From Holothuria scabra (taxonomy: Eukaryota > Echinodermata > Holothuroidea > Aspidochirotida > Holothuriidae), in contig CM074187.1 of NCBI GenBank assembly GCA_037179385.1, positions 44,922,879-44,986,878 on the forward strand: a DNA stretch of 64,000 nt, read 5' to 3'. The notes under the pieces are model-generated. The model saw nothing but the letters and a program-made list of their open reading frames with translations, had not been told where the DNA came from and did no database searches. Position 1 is the stretch's first letter. Each line of letters opens with the position of its first letter. Below, one piece after another: positions 54,601-64,000 of this stretch. The position numbers and the translations under genes were made by a program.

Positions 54601-54796
54601 ATTTCAAAATTTGTGTCATGTTCCTTTACTCTTCAAGGTTCTAGGCTTGTGCAAAACTTTGATAAAGGCAGAAAGATGCTGTAAGAAACATCATTACAAA
54701 ATTAAATAAGCAGAAGAATCCTTAGATTTCAAAATTTGTGTCATGTTCCTTTACTCTTCAAGGTTCTAGGCTTGTGCAAAACTTTGATAAAGGGGG
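54547..54796 (+). repeat. 125-bp tandem duplication across the stop codon and 3' UTR
   Basis: 54547-54671 and 54672-54796 are almost identical, starting with 'aaagatgctgtaagaaacat' and ending 'gcaaaactttgataaagg'. The second unit repeats the coding tail (DAVRNIITKLNK) behind the real stop. Confidence 0.85.
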
Positions 54797-54989
54797 AAAG
54801 GAAGGAAAAATTAGCCGAAGGAATTTATGGAGAGTGATTAAGAGTGCAACTAGCTTCATTTTTATTTTCAAATGTAAAAAAAGAATCAGTAGTGATGTAA
54901 AAAGGAATCTTAGACTTCATATCTTAATGAAAAGAACAAGAAAGTAGCTTAAAGTCTAATCCATGTAAGTCTGTTAAAGAGACACATCA

Positions 54990-56630
54990 TTATTTTTCAG
55001 TTTTATTCCTTTTTTAAACCCTAACTCCTTCACAACTCTCTGAATCAAAAGTAGTAATAGAATAGAAATGCAGGAATTAAAGTAGAGATGAAAATATGTG
55101 CCATAAGTCTGATTAGAGTACTTCAACAATGTCAAAGATGCCAGGTTAAAGACTTTTTCCAAGGTTAGAAGGTTCACGGTTCTTTCACTTTTTATATATT
55201 GTTGTTGTGTTAAGGGGTTGAAAGAGATTGTCAGGAGATTTCAACTTATCTATGTTTCCATTGCCAAATACCAGAAAGAAAGAGTGATATTTACAAAGAA
55301 CATTGCTGGCACCATAACTTGAGAAACAAAACATACAGTAGTGAATGCTTGAGTTCTGTTTAAAATATTATTTCTAAAGAAAAGAAAAAAAGCTTTGCCG
55401 TTTTTCTAACAAGCACACTTTTAACTCATTATCATTCTAAAGGTTAAACCATTTTAGTAGTTGTTGTGTTGAAAGTTGTTGCTGCAAACTGATCACAAAG
55501 CTGTGTTAATAGCTATTTTTAAACCAAAATGACAATTCATTGTGTTGAGTTAAACATTGATACATGTATTTCAGGAAAAAATTGATAAAAGTTGAAAATT
55601 GGTTATGGTTTAGATAAAAGAACTTTGAGAATAGTGTCAGAGATTCCAGATAAAACACTGCTAAAAAGAAAAGCTAAGGTTTAATATTCTTTTTTATTGA
55701 CAAGGCAATTTTTATTTTCATTAATCCTTTTTCCTTCAAGGTTCTTCTATTTGGAGGAATTTAATCAAAAAGTAAAAAGTTCAAGGTTTAAAAAGATGGA
55801 CTTGCTTACATGAGATGTCCAAGGCATCATGTAATGAGAAATAGAAAATGGAAATGACCAAGTTCTGATGTAATTATGGCTACTAAAGAAGATAAATGAA
55901 CCACAAGTATGTAAAGAAGGGGATGGTAATATTTGTCAGCTTTATCCTGAGAGAAGAAAAAAGACATGCAGGGATTAAAATGAAGATAAATCTGTGTGCC
56001 ATTAGTCTGATCTGATGACAATATTTCATCAGTGTCAAAGATGCTAGGTTAAGGAAAAGAATAGGAGCTTAATGGTTCTTTTACTTGAAGTACAGGATTT
56101 GTTTTTTGTGTTTTGTTCTTCATGTTTCTTCATTTCAGAGAAATTTGTTACATAGAAAGGTAATGTGGGATTAAGAGAGCGAGTGTTGGGAAATTTCTGC
56201 TATGTTCATTGCAATTGCCAAATGCCAGAAGGAAAGTTATTGTTACAAAAGAAAAACATTGCTTACACCATACTTTGGGAAGCTGAATAGCAATTTCTAA
56301 AATGCTGCTAAAAATAACATTCAAAGTAAGGGAATTGCTCCCAAGCTTTGCAGTTTTTCCACCAAACATTTATTTACGGCATTTCCATTCTAAAGGTTAA
56401 ACCATTTTAGCAGTTGTTGTGTTGAAAGTTGTTTCAGAAAACTGATCATATAGCTGTGTTCATAGCTACTCTCAAACCAGAGAGGTAAATAGAAGAAGCA
56501 TTGTTCTGAACAATCTAATTTAGGAAAGATGATGTAAAAGTTGAAAATGTGTCATGCCTTAGATAAGAGAACTTTGAGAACAGTGTCAGAGATTCCAGAT
56601 GGCACATTCGTTGCTGAGAAGAGCCCTTGA
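54990..56630 (+). repeat. ~0.9-kb old tandem duplication downstream of the recombinase gene
   Basis: Shared words in the same order: 'tgtgccat.agtctgat', 'tgtcaaagatgc.aggttaa', 'aaaggttaaaccattttag', 'gttgtgttgaaagttgtt', 'gtgtcagagattccagat'. Offsets 898-953 bp. Divergence is moderate. No ORF is conserved, so this is probably non-coding. Confidence 0.7.
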
Positions 56631-58395
56631 TATATTTAACAGTTCTACAACCATGTTAGGAGCTCTTCTTGATTCTGCTGTACATTTCAACAGTAAGGGA
56701 CTATGAATTCAAGAGGTGGTTAGAATGTTGGAAACACTGTAGTGTCATTTTCAGAAACAAAATTCAGTTTTGCTGACAAAGTTTGCAAAAATATTGCAAA
56801 CTCAGTTACCTTAAGCACACTGGAAGGCAGAACAAAGAGAAATTTTGAAGATGGTATCCAACATTTTTCAAGAAGATTGAGCCTGATTTTTTTTTCTCCA
56901 AATTATAACTTTTAAAGTTTTTTGTCTTACTTTCATTATAAATAGAAACAGGGCAAAACTAGACATATTAAAAGCCAGAATATTCATTTCTATAGTTCTG
57001 CAGGTTCAAAAGAGTCCCCCAATACAATAAAAACTTCATAGCCACTACTATAGCACCTAATCATGTCAGGCATAAGATAGAAATTGCCAAACATGCTGTC
57101 ATGAAATGAATGAAATTCTGAAGGGAACTATCAGATATATTTTCCAAAGTCACCTCAATTGAGTGTGCATTGAAAGGTTAGTTTCATGAATACCTTGTAT
57201 AGATAACAATTTTGGGTCTGGAAAAACAATTTCATCACCCTTTTGGTCAATAGACCTAGTCTTTGGTGTCAGATGTATTCCTTTTAACTTGTTATATGAT
57301 TGGAGCAAGTGTTTACATGATACATAGAGAAAATTGTTGGTGTCACAAACATTTTGCCAAAGATATATCTTACCAGCAAGAGTTGTTTTAGAGTAACTAA
57401 ATGCTATGCTCATTATAATAAAGAAGAAAATTTATCTGCTGTTGACCCTTTGTTTATATCATTAACTACAGTGCAGAATATTCGAGTAGTACCTTACAAG
57501 CAGGTGTATGTACAATTGCACCATCTTTATCATCTTATTTGTACTTACCTGAGGTAATTTACGTACATATTCCCAAATATCCAGTTGATCAGATGTTACA
57601 CTGCAGTATTTTCTTGTTTATGGTTGTTGTTGTTGTTGTTCTTGTTGGACTGTTTTGTTCAATATGAAGTTCAAAAGTGTTAAATAAAATTTTTCTGATG
57701 ACCAAGAGAATTGTATCACTTTCCTTTGTGTTTTTGTCAAAAAGCAATGTCATTGAATAGGATATCGCCATTGCTAACTAATATTCTTCCATGCTTCTCA
57801 ATGTGCAGGAACCACAGAGATGGCACTTTTTCTGGTGTAGGCATTTTGGGCCACCTAATATTGAGATAATATTGCTGAACCTACTGAGCCACTTTGGTTT
57901 GGATTAGCTCCCAGACTTCTAAATTGCTCCTTGGGCCCAGAAGTAGTGGTTCAAATGCAGGGGCTATTAACAAAGATAACTTTCGTTTGAGCTTCAGAGT
58001 TGTTGAAATCTCCTAAAGCCATGGTGACACATACAAAGTCAAGCTGTATGGAGGAGCTCTGCACCATGTTGGTCCACACCTGATACTAAAGAAAACAGTG
58101 CATGTTGTTTTGAGGTTTTGAGACAGTTGCACAAGCTGCAACTGCTCACACTGTTGGATAGTGCACATACATTTTATTTATGTTGTATGTCTTTATGAAC
58201 TGTAAGTTGTTTCCCTGACTATCACATTAGAAAGTTGCTTGCAGTTCTTAAGCTGGCCTAAATAAACTATGGGTGCTGAAATTATTTGTCAGTCATTAAG
58301 AAGGATCAAAGGAATTTTGAATATAAAACGGAAGAGTAGCATTTTGAAGGAATCAACTGCAAGTTAACTGGGAGTGTCCCACTCCATTTCACTCC
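56631..58395 (+). other. 3' region of the 24-kb element; no coding exons recognised
   Basis: Contains a (GTT)n tract (57622-57645). ORFs at 57150-57557 are unsupported. One GTCCAC at about 58072. Confidence 0.35.
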
Positions 58396-58960
58396 ACTCT
58401 ATTACAATAACACATGTCCACACATTTGCCACTAAGATGTCCACTTGTGGTTTCTACACTGTGATGTCCACATCAATATGTAACACTGGGGAAGTCCACT
58501 AAGGGTTGTTACACTCGGCTGTCCACTTATTGTTGCTACACTATGATGTCCACATCAATATGTAACACTGGGGAAGTCCACTTTTGTTTGTTACACTCAG
58601 ATGTCCACATATTGTTTCTACACTAAGATGTCCACATCAATATGTAACACTGGGGAAGTCCACTAAGGGTTGTTACACTGTGATGTCCACTTGTGGTGTT
58701 TACACTTGAATGTCCACATAGGATTGTTACCATGTAAAGTCCACTTACATGTGTGCTAACTTAACCAACTTTTCATGTGTAAGTCCACACAAACCAGTTT
58801 GTAAAGTTACTAATAATTAAAACAGTAAGGTATTTTCAGCATAAAAAGTGAGATGTATAGCATACTAATACCTCATATAATAATTGTGAAGAATTTTAGG
58901 ACTTGGGCTTCATGGGAAGGCAATGTCCACCTAGTAAGCTTCTGTGACTGAGTCCACCTA
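58396..58960 (+). repeat. Right subterminal GTCCAC array (16 copies, ~27-bp spacing)
   Basis: From 58415 to 58957 the word GTCCAC occurs 16 times, in a pattern like 'gatgtccacatcaatatgta' plus 'acactggggaagtccact' (three near-identical double units of about 81 bp), alternating with 'ttgttacact'. All are in one orientation, opposite to the left end. Typical of clustered recognition sites, by analogy to subterminal motifs of known transposons. Confidence 0.75.
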
Positions 58961-58975
58961 AACTAGCGCATGCTT
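58952..58975 (-). repeat. Right terminal inverted repeat of the 24-kb element
   Basis: Reverse complement reads AAGCAT-N10-AGGTGGAC, the same 24-base length as 34905-34928, with 16 of 24 bases identical, including all of the outer 6 and inner 8. Confidence 0.55.
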
Positions 58976-60469
58976 GTATGTGTGTGTGTATGTGTGTGTG
59001 TGTGTGTGTGTTTGTGACACTTTGCTTGTTTACATGATATCTTGAGAAAGGAAGATCTGACAGTTCTCAAATGTGGTACACAGATACCCCATACTGAGAG
59101 GAAGAACCCTTTTTATTTTGGTTGAGGTCAAAGGTCATCTGGGGTCACAGGGGGTCAAAAACCTAAATCCTTGTTTACACAATATCTCAAGATAGGAAAC
59201 TTGGATTAATTTCAAACTTGATATGTAGATGGGTTATGATGTAAGAAAGAACCCTATTGATTTTGGTGGAGGTCGCAGGTCATTTTGGGTCACGTGGGGT
59301 CAAACCCCGAAATCCTTGTTTTCACAATATCTCATGGTAGGAAAGTTGGATTAATTTTAAACTTGATATGTTGATGCGTTATGATGTGAGAAAGAACCCG
59401 ATGTATTTTCGTGGAGGTCAAAGGTCATTTGGGGTCATGTGGGGTCAAACCCTGAATTACTTGTTTTCACAATATCCCATGGTAGGAAAGTTAGATTAAT
59501 TTTAAACTTGATATGTTGATGCATTATGATGTAAGGAAGAATCCTATCAATTTTTGGTGGAGGTCGAAGGTCATTTGGGGTCACTTGGGGTCAAACCCCG
59601 AAATCCTTTTTTTCACAATATCTCATGGTAGGAAAGTTGGATTAATTTCAAACTTGATATGTTGATGCGTAATGATGTTAGAAAGAACCCGATATATTTT
59701 GGTGGAGGTCAAAGGTCATTTGGGGTCACATGGGGTCAAACCCTGAATTCCTTGTTTACACTCTATCTCAAGGTAGGAAACCTGGATTCATTTCAAACTT
59801 TATATGTGGGTGTGTTATGATGTGTGGAAGAACCCAATCTATTTTGATGGAGTTCAAAGGTCATTTGGGGTCACATGGGGTCAAACTCTGAAATCCTTGT
59901 TTACATTATACATCATGGTAGGAAACTTGGATTCATTTCAAACTTGATATGTTATTGTGTTATGATGTGAGGAAGAACCCAATCTATTTTGGTGGAGTTC
60001 GAATGTCATTTGGGGTCATGTGGGGTCAAACCCCCAAATCCTTGTTTACACTATATCTCAAGGTATCAAATTTGGATTAGTTTCAAACTTGATATGTTGA
60101 TGCATTATGATGTAAGAAAAAAAAAACAGATTTACTTTCGTGGCGGTCAAAGGTAATTTTGGGTCACATGGGGTCAAAACCCCAAATCCTTGGTTACACT
60201 ACTATATCTCAAGGTAGGAAACTTGGTTTCATTTCAAACTTGATATGCTGATGCGTTATGATGTAAGCAGCTTGTTTGCAGAATATCTTAAGGCACAGTG
60301 TGAAATTTGGCTTTTTTAAAGTAGAAATGTTTTGGTTAAAAGAAAAACCAGTTACTGACAGGTGGAGGCAAAGGTCACTTTGGGTCACCAGTTGTTACAA
60401 GAAATGTGGCATGTCATTGAAAAGAGCATGTATGTATCATCGAAACCTCAATGCATTTTTGCATTCTGG
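58976..60469 (+). mobile_element. 3' part of DINE-like element A3: (TG)n, eight AGGTCA monomers, 3' hairpin and CTGG
   Basis: Continues the element begun at 34820: (TG)n (58976-59012), 'tttgtgacactttgcttgtt', about eight monomers of roughly 150 bp, then 'cgaaacctcaatgcattttt' and 'gcattCTGG' ending at 60469, identical to the end at 6425. Half-sites are mostly AGGTCAAAGGTCATTTTGGGTCA-like, some mutated. Confidence 0.78.
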
Positions 60470-60540
60470 TTCTGGTATATAACTTGTAGGATGTCAGAAT
60501 GGACCTTTATAAGTAAAGCAGTTTCAGTGCTATGATATCT
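60470..60540 (-). mobile_element. LINE copy 1, continuation after the nested insertions
   Basis: 'ctggtatataacttgtagga' and 'tgtcagaatgga.ctt', 'agtaaagcagtttcagtgct' match LINE copy 2 at 61039-61110, which has no interruption there. It is the missing upstream piece of the LINE broken at 34819. Confidence 0.75.
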
Positions 60541-61490
60541 TCTGAACCAAATTAGTATCTTTGTAATAGAGAGATGTAATGTTCAAGACTTCAGTCTTAT
60601 CTTCATTTAACTTGAGTTTGTTTTCTGCCATCCACCGTTTTTCGTCCAATAGGCACATCTCCATTCGAGAGACAGCGCGCTTGGCATCTTCAGGGTCAGC
60701 AATACTGTAGGGCAGATAAAGCTGCGTGTCACCAGCATACAGATGAACATTTATACCATGTTTCCCACAAATATCAGCCAGAGGCTTACAGTAGTATACA
60801 GGATAAACAAGATTGGTCCAAGAACAGACCCCTGTGGAACACCAAACGGAAGACGGGAGGTTTGAGACAAGTCATTCCCTATGATGACACATTGGGATCT
60901 ATCTGCAATATAAGAGCGAAACCAATCAAGGGCAGGACCTTCTATTCCAAAGCTAGTCAGACATGGAATAAGTATTTCATGTTCTATGGTGTCAAAGGCT
61001 GCGCTAAGATCTAGTGATACAAGTATTACATCATTTTTCTGGTCTATAGCTTGGAGGATGTCAGAATGAACCTTAAGTAAAGCAGTTTCAGTGCTATGAT
61101 ATCTTCTATAGGCAGATTGCATCTTTTCATGGAGATTAGTTCCATAAGGTGATCATCTAATGGAAACGTAGAAATCTTTTCAATAACTTTTGAGAGGAAG
61201 GGTAAGTTGGAGACAGGACAGTAGTTGCTCATATACCTAGGGAGGCTTTCTTCAAAAGGGGTTAAACATAATTTTTCAGATGCATGCTGAAATATAGCCT
61301 GCTTGGCAGACATACTTTGCACAGAAATTGCAACTGCGTCTATATATTTTGCACTACAGTATGTAATAACCAAGGAGACAATACACATTCCACACCTGCT
61401 AAGAAGACAAGATGAACTACAAGAGAAAACCCCTGTAAAAAACTGTGTAATTGGTTCCATACACCAATGATTACACACCTTCACCAATCA
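60541..61490 (-). mobile_element. L2/CR1-like LINE (copy 2), reverse-transcriptase fragment
   Basis: Minus strand, 5' to 3': YMSNYCPVSNLPFLSKVIEK (RT start), a frameshift, MQSAYRRYHSTETALLKVHS, VSLDLSAAFDTIEHEILIPC, FRSYIADRSQCVIIGNDLSQ, RLPFGVPQGSVLGPILFILY, then HLYAGDTQLYLPYS and DPEDAKRAVSRMEMCLLDEK. The catalytic YADD box is YAGD, so the copy is dead even apart from frameshifts. No endonuclease region is visible upstream. Confidence 0.85.
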
Positions 61491-62393
61491 CAACTCGCAA
61501 TACATTTAACGCAGCTTCAGTGTGTACAGCTACCTAGAGGATCTCTCAAATTTTTTCAATGGAATCTCGTAAAGAAGTTTGCCGTATGAATTATTAATGG
61601 GTAGGAAAAGTAAATAAATTGATGATATTCTACAGTGACATATCTTGACATTCAGAAAAATTGAAACACATGTGTGTCTAGCTCCCTAAACTGAGCAATT
61701 AAAGCTTGGAAATGTATGTTTTGATTGAGCAAGTGAGCTAGTACTTTATGCATATGTCTGTGCTAGTCAGCAGTACATTCCTTCTACAAAGCAGGATCGA
61801 GTACTGAAATGGGTTGACAAAAATCCACGTGGACAAGAACATCAAAAATATTCACAAGGCATGTGTAAAAGACCCTCATACAGCAATCTGCAATACATTT
61901 GTAAGCTTTTAGGAGTAAAGTTTTTCTTTACAATATATTTTTCGTCAGCATGCCTTGACACATTTGCCATAGCCTAACGTGTAGCACATATGCGCATTGT
62001 GAACCTATCCTACACATGTTTATCTGCAATATCCTCCTTATGCTTGCATGGTTGCACGTAGAATATAGACAAATTGGGATCTACCTTTCATTGTAACGAC
62101 AGTGTTTGTCAGTGTAAGTGCACCTTGCCAACTCTTTTTATGGCCAGCCGTGATGACATTTGTTCGTAAAGACTATAGTCTTGTGTTGTGCTGTTATTTT
62201 GTGCAAAATATTCAACTATTAGCCAGCATACATGCTGAGGTCATAATCCCGGCAGCTGTTGAATTGTATCTCAAGGTTTACTTCTTTGGATAAAACATTT
62301 TCAGTTTTCACCTAAAAACTCTTGTGCCCGGCCCCCAGAGGAACAATACTATGCTCTGCACACACTTTATTACAACATTCTCTTTAATTTCAG
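61491..62393 (+). other. Intron 1 of SSUH2-like copy 2, right part
   Basis: No element or gene recognised. AT-rich. Ends in the acceptor 'tctttaatttcag'. Confidence 0.4.
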
Positions 62394-62561
62394 CATGGCA
62401 ACCCAACACATCAGCTGGTGATGTGCCTGGCTATGAAGGAGATGTCCCAGATACCGATCCTGAGGACAATGACAATGAAGAACCATTTGTTGGACCCCCT
62501 CCCCCTGACTTAAACTCATTTGAAGCTCCACCAGGCTATCAGCAAGCTGTTCTTTCTTCTG
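62394..62561 (+). CDS. SSUH2: SSUH2-like protein (copy 2), second coding exon
   Basis: With the one-base carry-over from the exon at 32083 it reads A then WQPNTSAGDVPGYEGDVPDT, DPEDNDNEEPFVGPPPPDLN, SFEAPPGYQQAVLSS. Donor gtaaga (62562), phase 1. The PGYEG followed by an acidic patch and a proline-rich PPPP block is the typical N-terminal region of SSUH2. The cysteine-rich and C-terminal exons are beyond the right edge. Intron 1 is 30,170 bp, largely because of the nested insertions. Confidence 0.72.
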
Positions 62562-62635
62562 GTAAGATTAACATATGGAGTTTTCCTCAGTCTTTACTGT
62601 CTATTCAATTACATAGCCATGACATCAAGGTTATC

Positions 62636-63584
62636 ACAGGCAGGCAAGGAATCTATACGATGGTGATGTTGTGTGTGGGTGTGGGTGTGTGTGTGTGTGT
62701 GCGTGTTTGTGACACTTGCTTGTAAACACGATATCTTAAGGTAGGAATGTCCGACACTTTTCATATTTGGTATATAGATTTGTCATGTTGAGAGGAAGAA
62801 CCCTATTGTTTTTGGTAGAGGTCAAAGATCATTTGAGGTTACCAGCAGTAAAAGTGCCAAAATGCCAAAAATGGTTTGTAAACATATCTTCAGATAGGAG
62901 TGACCAACACTCTTTATATGTGGTATACAGATTCTTCATGTTGAGAGAAAAAAGGCTATTGTTTTTGGTAGAGGTCAAAGGTCATTTGAGGTCACCAGCA
63001 GTAAAATTGCAAAAACTTTGTAAATGGCTTGTAAACACGATATCTTCAAATAGGAGTGACCGACACTTCTCATACTTGGTATATCGGTCTGTCGTGTTGA
63101 GAGGAAGAACCCTACTGTTTTTGGTAGAGGTTTAAGGTCATTTGAGGTCACCACCGGTAAAATTGCAAAAATGCCGAAAATGGCTTGTAAACACAATATC
63201 TTCAGATAGGCGGGACTGAATTCTCTTCATATTTGGTATAGATTTGTCATGTTGAGAGAAAGAAGCCTATTGCTTTTGTTAGAAGTCGAAGGTCATTTGA
63301 GGTCGCCAGCGGTAAAATTGAGAAAACTTCGAAAATGGCTTTTAAACATGATATCTTCAGTTAGGAGTGACCCACACTTCTCATACTTAGTATATATGTT
63401 TGTCATGGTGAGAGAAAGAAGCCTATTGTTTTTGGTAGAGGTCAAAGGTCATTTGAGGTCACCAGGGGTAAAATTGCAAAAATCCTGTTCCTAAAATGTA
63501 AAGAGAAATCTATCAAACACTGTCAGTTTGAAAGCAGGTAAGGTTTTTGATGGCAAGGAATCACTAAGCCTTTTGGCTTTCTGG
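62636..63584 (+). mobile_element. Helentron/DINE-like element B2 with about five AGGTCA monomers
   Basis: Starts GGCAAGGAATCTATACGATG, a (TG)n tract (62672-62710), 'gacacttgcttgtaaacacg', monomers at about 156-bp spacing, and the same 3' end as B1: GGCAAGGAATC, AAGCCttttGGCTT, CTGG (63581-63584). Its final two monomers are nearly identical to those of B1, so B1 and B2 are close relatives. It inserted into a family A monomer, visible on its right side. Confidence 0.75.
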
Positions 63585-64000
63585 TTTTTGGTGGAGGTCA
63601 AAGGTTATACCGGGTCACCAGGGATCAAAATCTGAAAACCTTGTTAAAGCAATATCTTGAGGTAGAAAGCTTGGATTAATGTCATGCTTGGTATGTGGAT
63701 ATGTTGTGAGTAGGGACTAGGGACAGAACAGTATTGTTTTTGGTGGGCGTCAAAGGTCATCTGCAGTCAGGAAGGGTCAAACCCCCAAAACCTTGTTAAC
63801 ACAATATTTTGAGGTAAAAACTTAGATGAATCTCATACTTTGTATGTACATCCATGTTAATCAGAGAAAAAACCCTGTCACTTTTGGTGGAGGTCAAAGA
63901 TCATCTGAGATCACCAGGGTTCAAAGACCAAAAACATGGTTAACATGATATATCTTGAGGTAGGGAACTTGTATGGATGTCATTCTTGGTATGCAGATGC
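63585..64000 (+). repeat. Family A AGGTCA monomers, cut by window edge
   Basis: Three monomers ('ttttggtggaggtcaaaggt', 'ggtgggcgtcaaaggtcatc', 'ggtggaggtcaaagatcatc') at about 150-bp spacing. Part of an element continuing to the right. Confidence 0.65.

Larger units (their letters stand above)
34905..58975 (+). mobile_element. Candidate 24-kb mobile element carrying SET and tyrosine-recombinase genes
   Basis: Its ends are AAGCAT-N10-AGGTGGAC (34905-34928) and the inverse (58952-58975). Inward of both, a second stretch is also inverted and shared (TCACcAGAGCTTcCT...TGGACA left; TCAC-AGAAGCTTaCT...TGGACA right). Subterminal GTGGAC (left) and GTCCAC (right) arrays point inward. The segment interrupts the (TG)n tract of a DINE-like element whose halves lie on either side. 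All recognised coding exons inside are on + and belong to a KMT5A-like SET gene and a zinc finger/tyrosine recombinase/Myb-like gene. I infer a large cut-and-paste or recombinase-driven element. TIRs are not typical for known tyrosine-recombinase elements (Cryptons), so a different transposase acting in trans is an alternative. Confidence 0.6.

Noticed and set aside
1..64000. CRISPR array, from the regular minisatellites
   Set aside because: The whole monomer is repeated with no unique spacers, and the DNA is animal nuclear with introns.

Overview
The window is animal nuclear DNA: AT-rich, with introns bounded by GT/AG, long non-coding stretches and many nested transposable elements. No bacterial operon, rRNA gene or CRISPR array is visible. 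The repeat content (minisatellites built on AGGTCA half-sites, CAGTGGCGTAGCCA elements, TTAA-flanked foldbacks, an L2/CR1-type LINE) and the SSUH2 genes suggest a marine invertebrate deuterostome, perhaps an echinoderm. That placement is inference. Almost every unspliced ORF over 60 codons is noise. The real coding sequence lies in short spliced exons, which I rebuilt from splice sites, phase and protein similarity.

Layout. (1) 1-4133 holds the last three coding exons of an SSUH2-like gene on the + strand; its 5' part is off the left edge. (2) 4134-32080 is intergenic and full of mobile elements: a Helentron/DINE-like element with an AGGTCA minisatellite core (4618-6425), a TTAA foldback (8109-8609), a palindrome (9220-9329), TTAA MITEs, hAT-like elements with 8-bp target duplications (15667-17261, 20700-20866, 25040-25725), a TIR element carrying a tRNA-like pol III promoter (23157-23792), a second minisatellite element (26506-28290) and a long inverted repeat (30685-31290). 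(3) At 32083-32223 a second SSUH2-like gene starts. Its second coding exon is at 62394-62561 and it leaves the window on the right. (4) Its 30-kb first intron contains a set of nested insertions: an L2/CR1-like LINE (minus strand) is split by a DINE-like element, whose (TG)n tract is split by a 24,071-bp segment (34905-58975).

That 24-kb segment is the main discovery candidate. It is bounded by imperfect 24-bp inverted repeats (AAGCAT-N10-AGGTGGAC) and subterminal arrays of GTGGAC/GTCCAC, and it is flanked by a 12-bp direct repeat. Inside, all on +, are a KMT5A-type SET-domain gene (37575-40667) and a long multi-exon gene (42533-54600). The second gene encodes acidic linkers, a C2H2 finger, a C2HC finger, a tyrosine-recombinase core with recognisable R...R...H...Y boxes, and a C-terminal Myb/SANT-like domain. 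I infer a large mobile element that couples a histone-methyltransferase-like protein with a tyrosine recombinase. Two indels (45750-47011 and 49803-50274) break the recombinase frame in this copy, so it is either newly decayed or carries assembly errors.

The downstream part (60470-64000) holds the rest of the split LINE, a second LINE copy, SSUH2 exon 2, another minisatellite element, and the start of a further array at the right edge.
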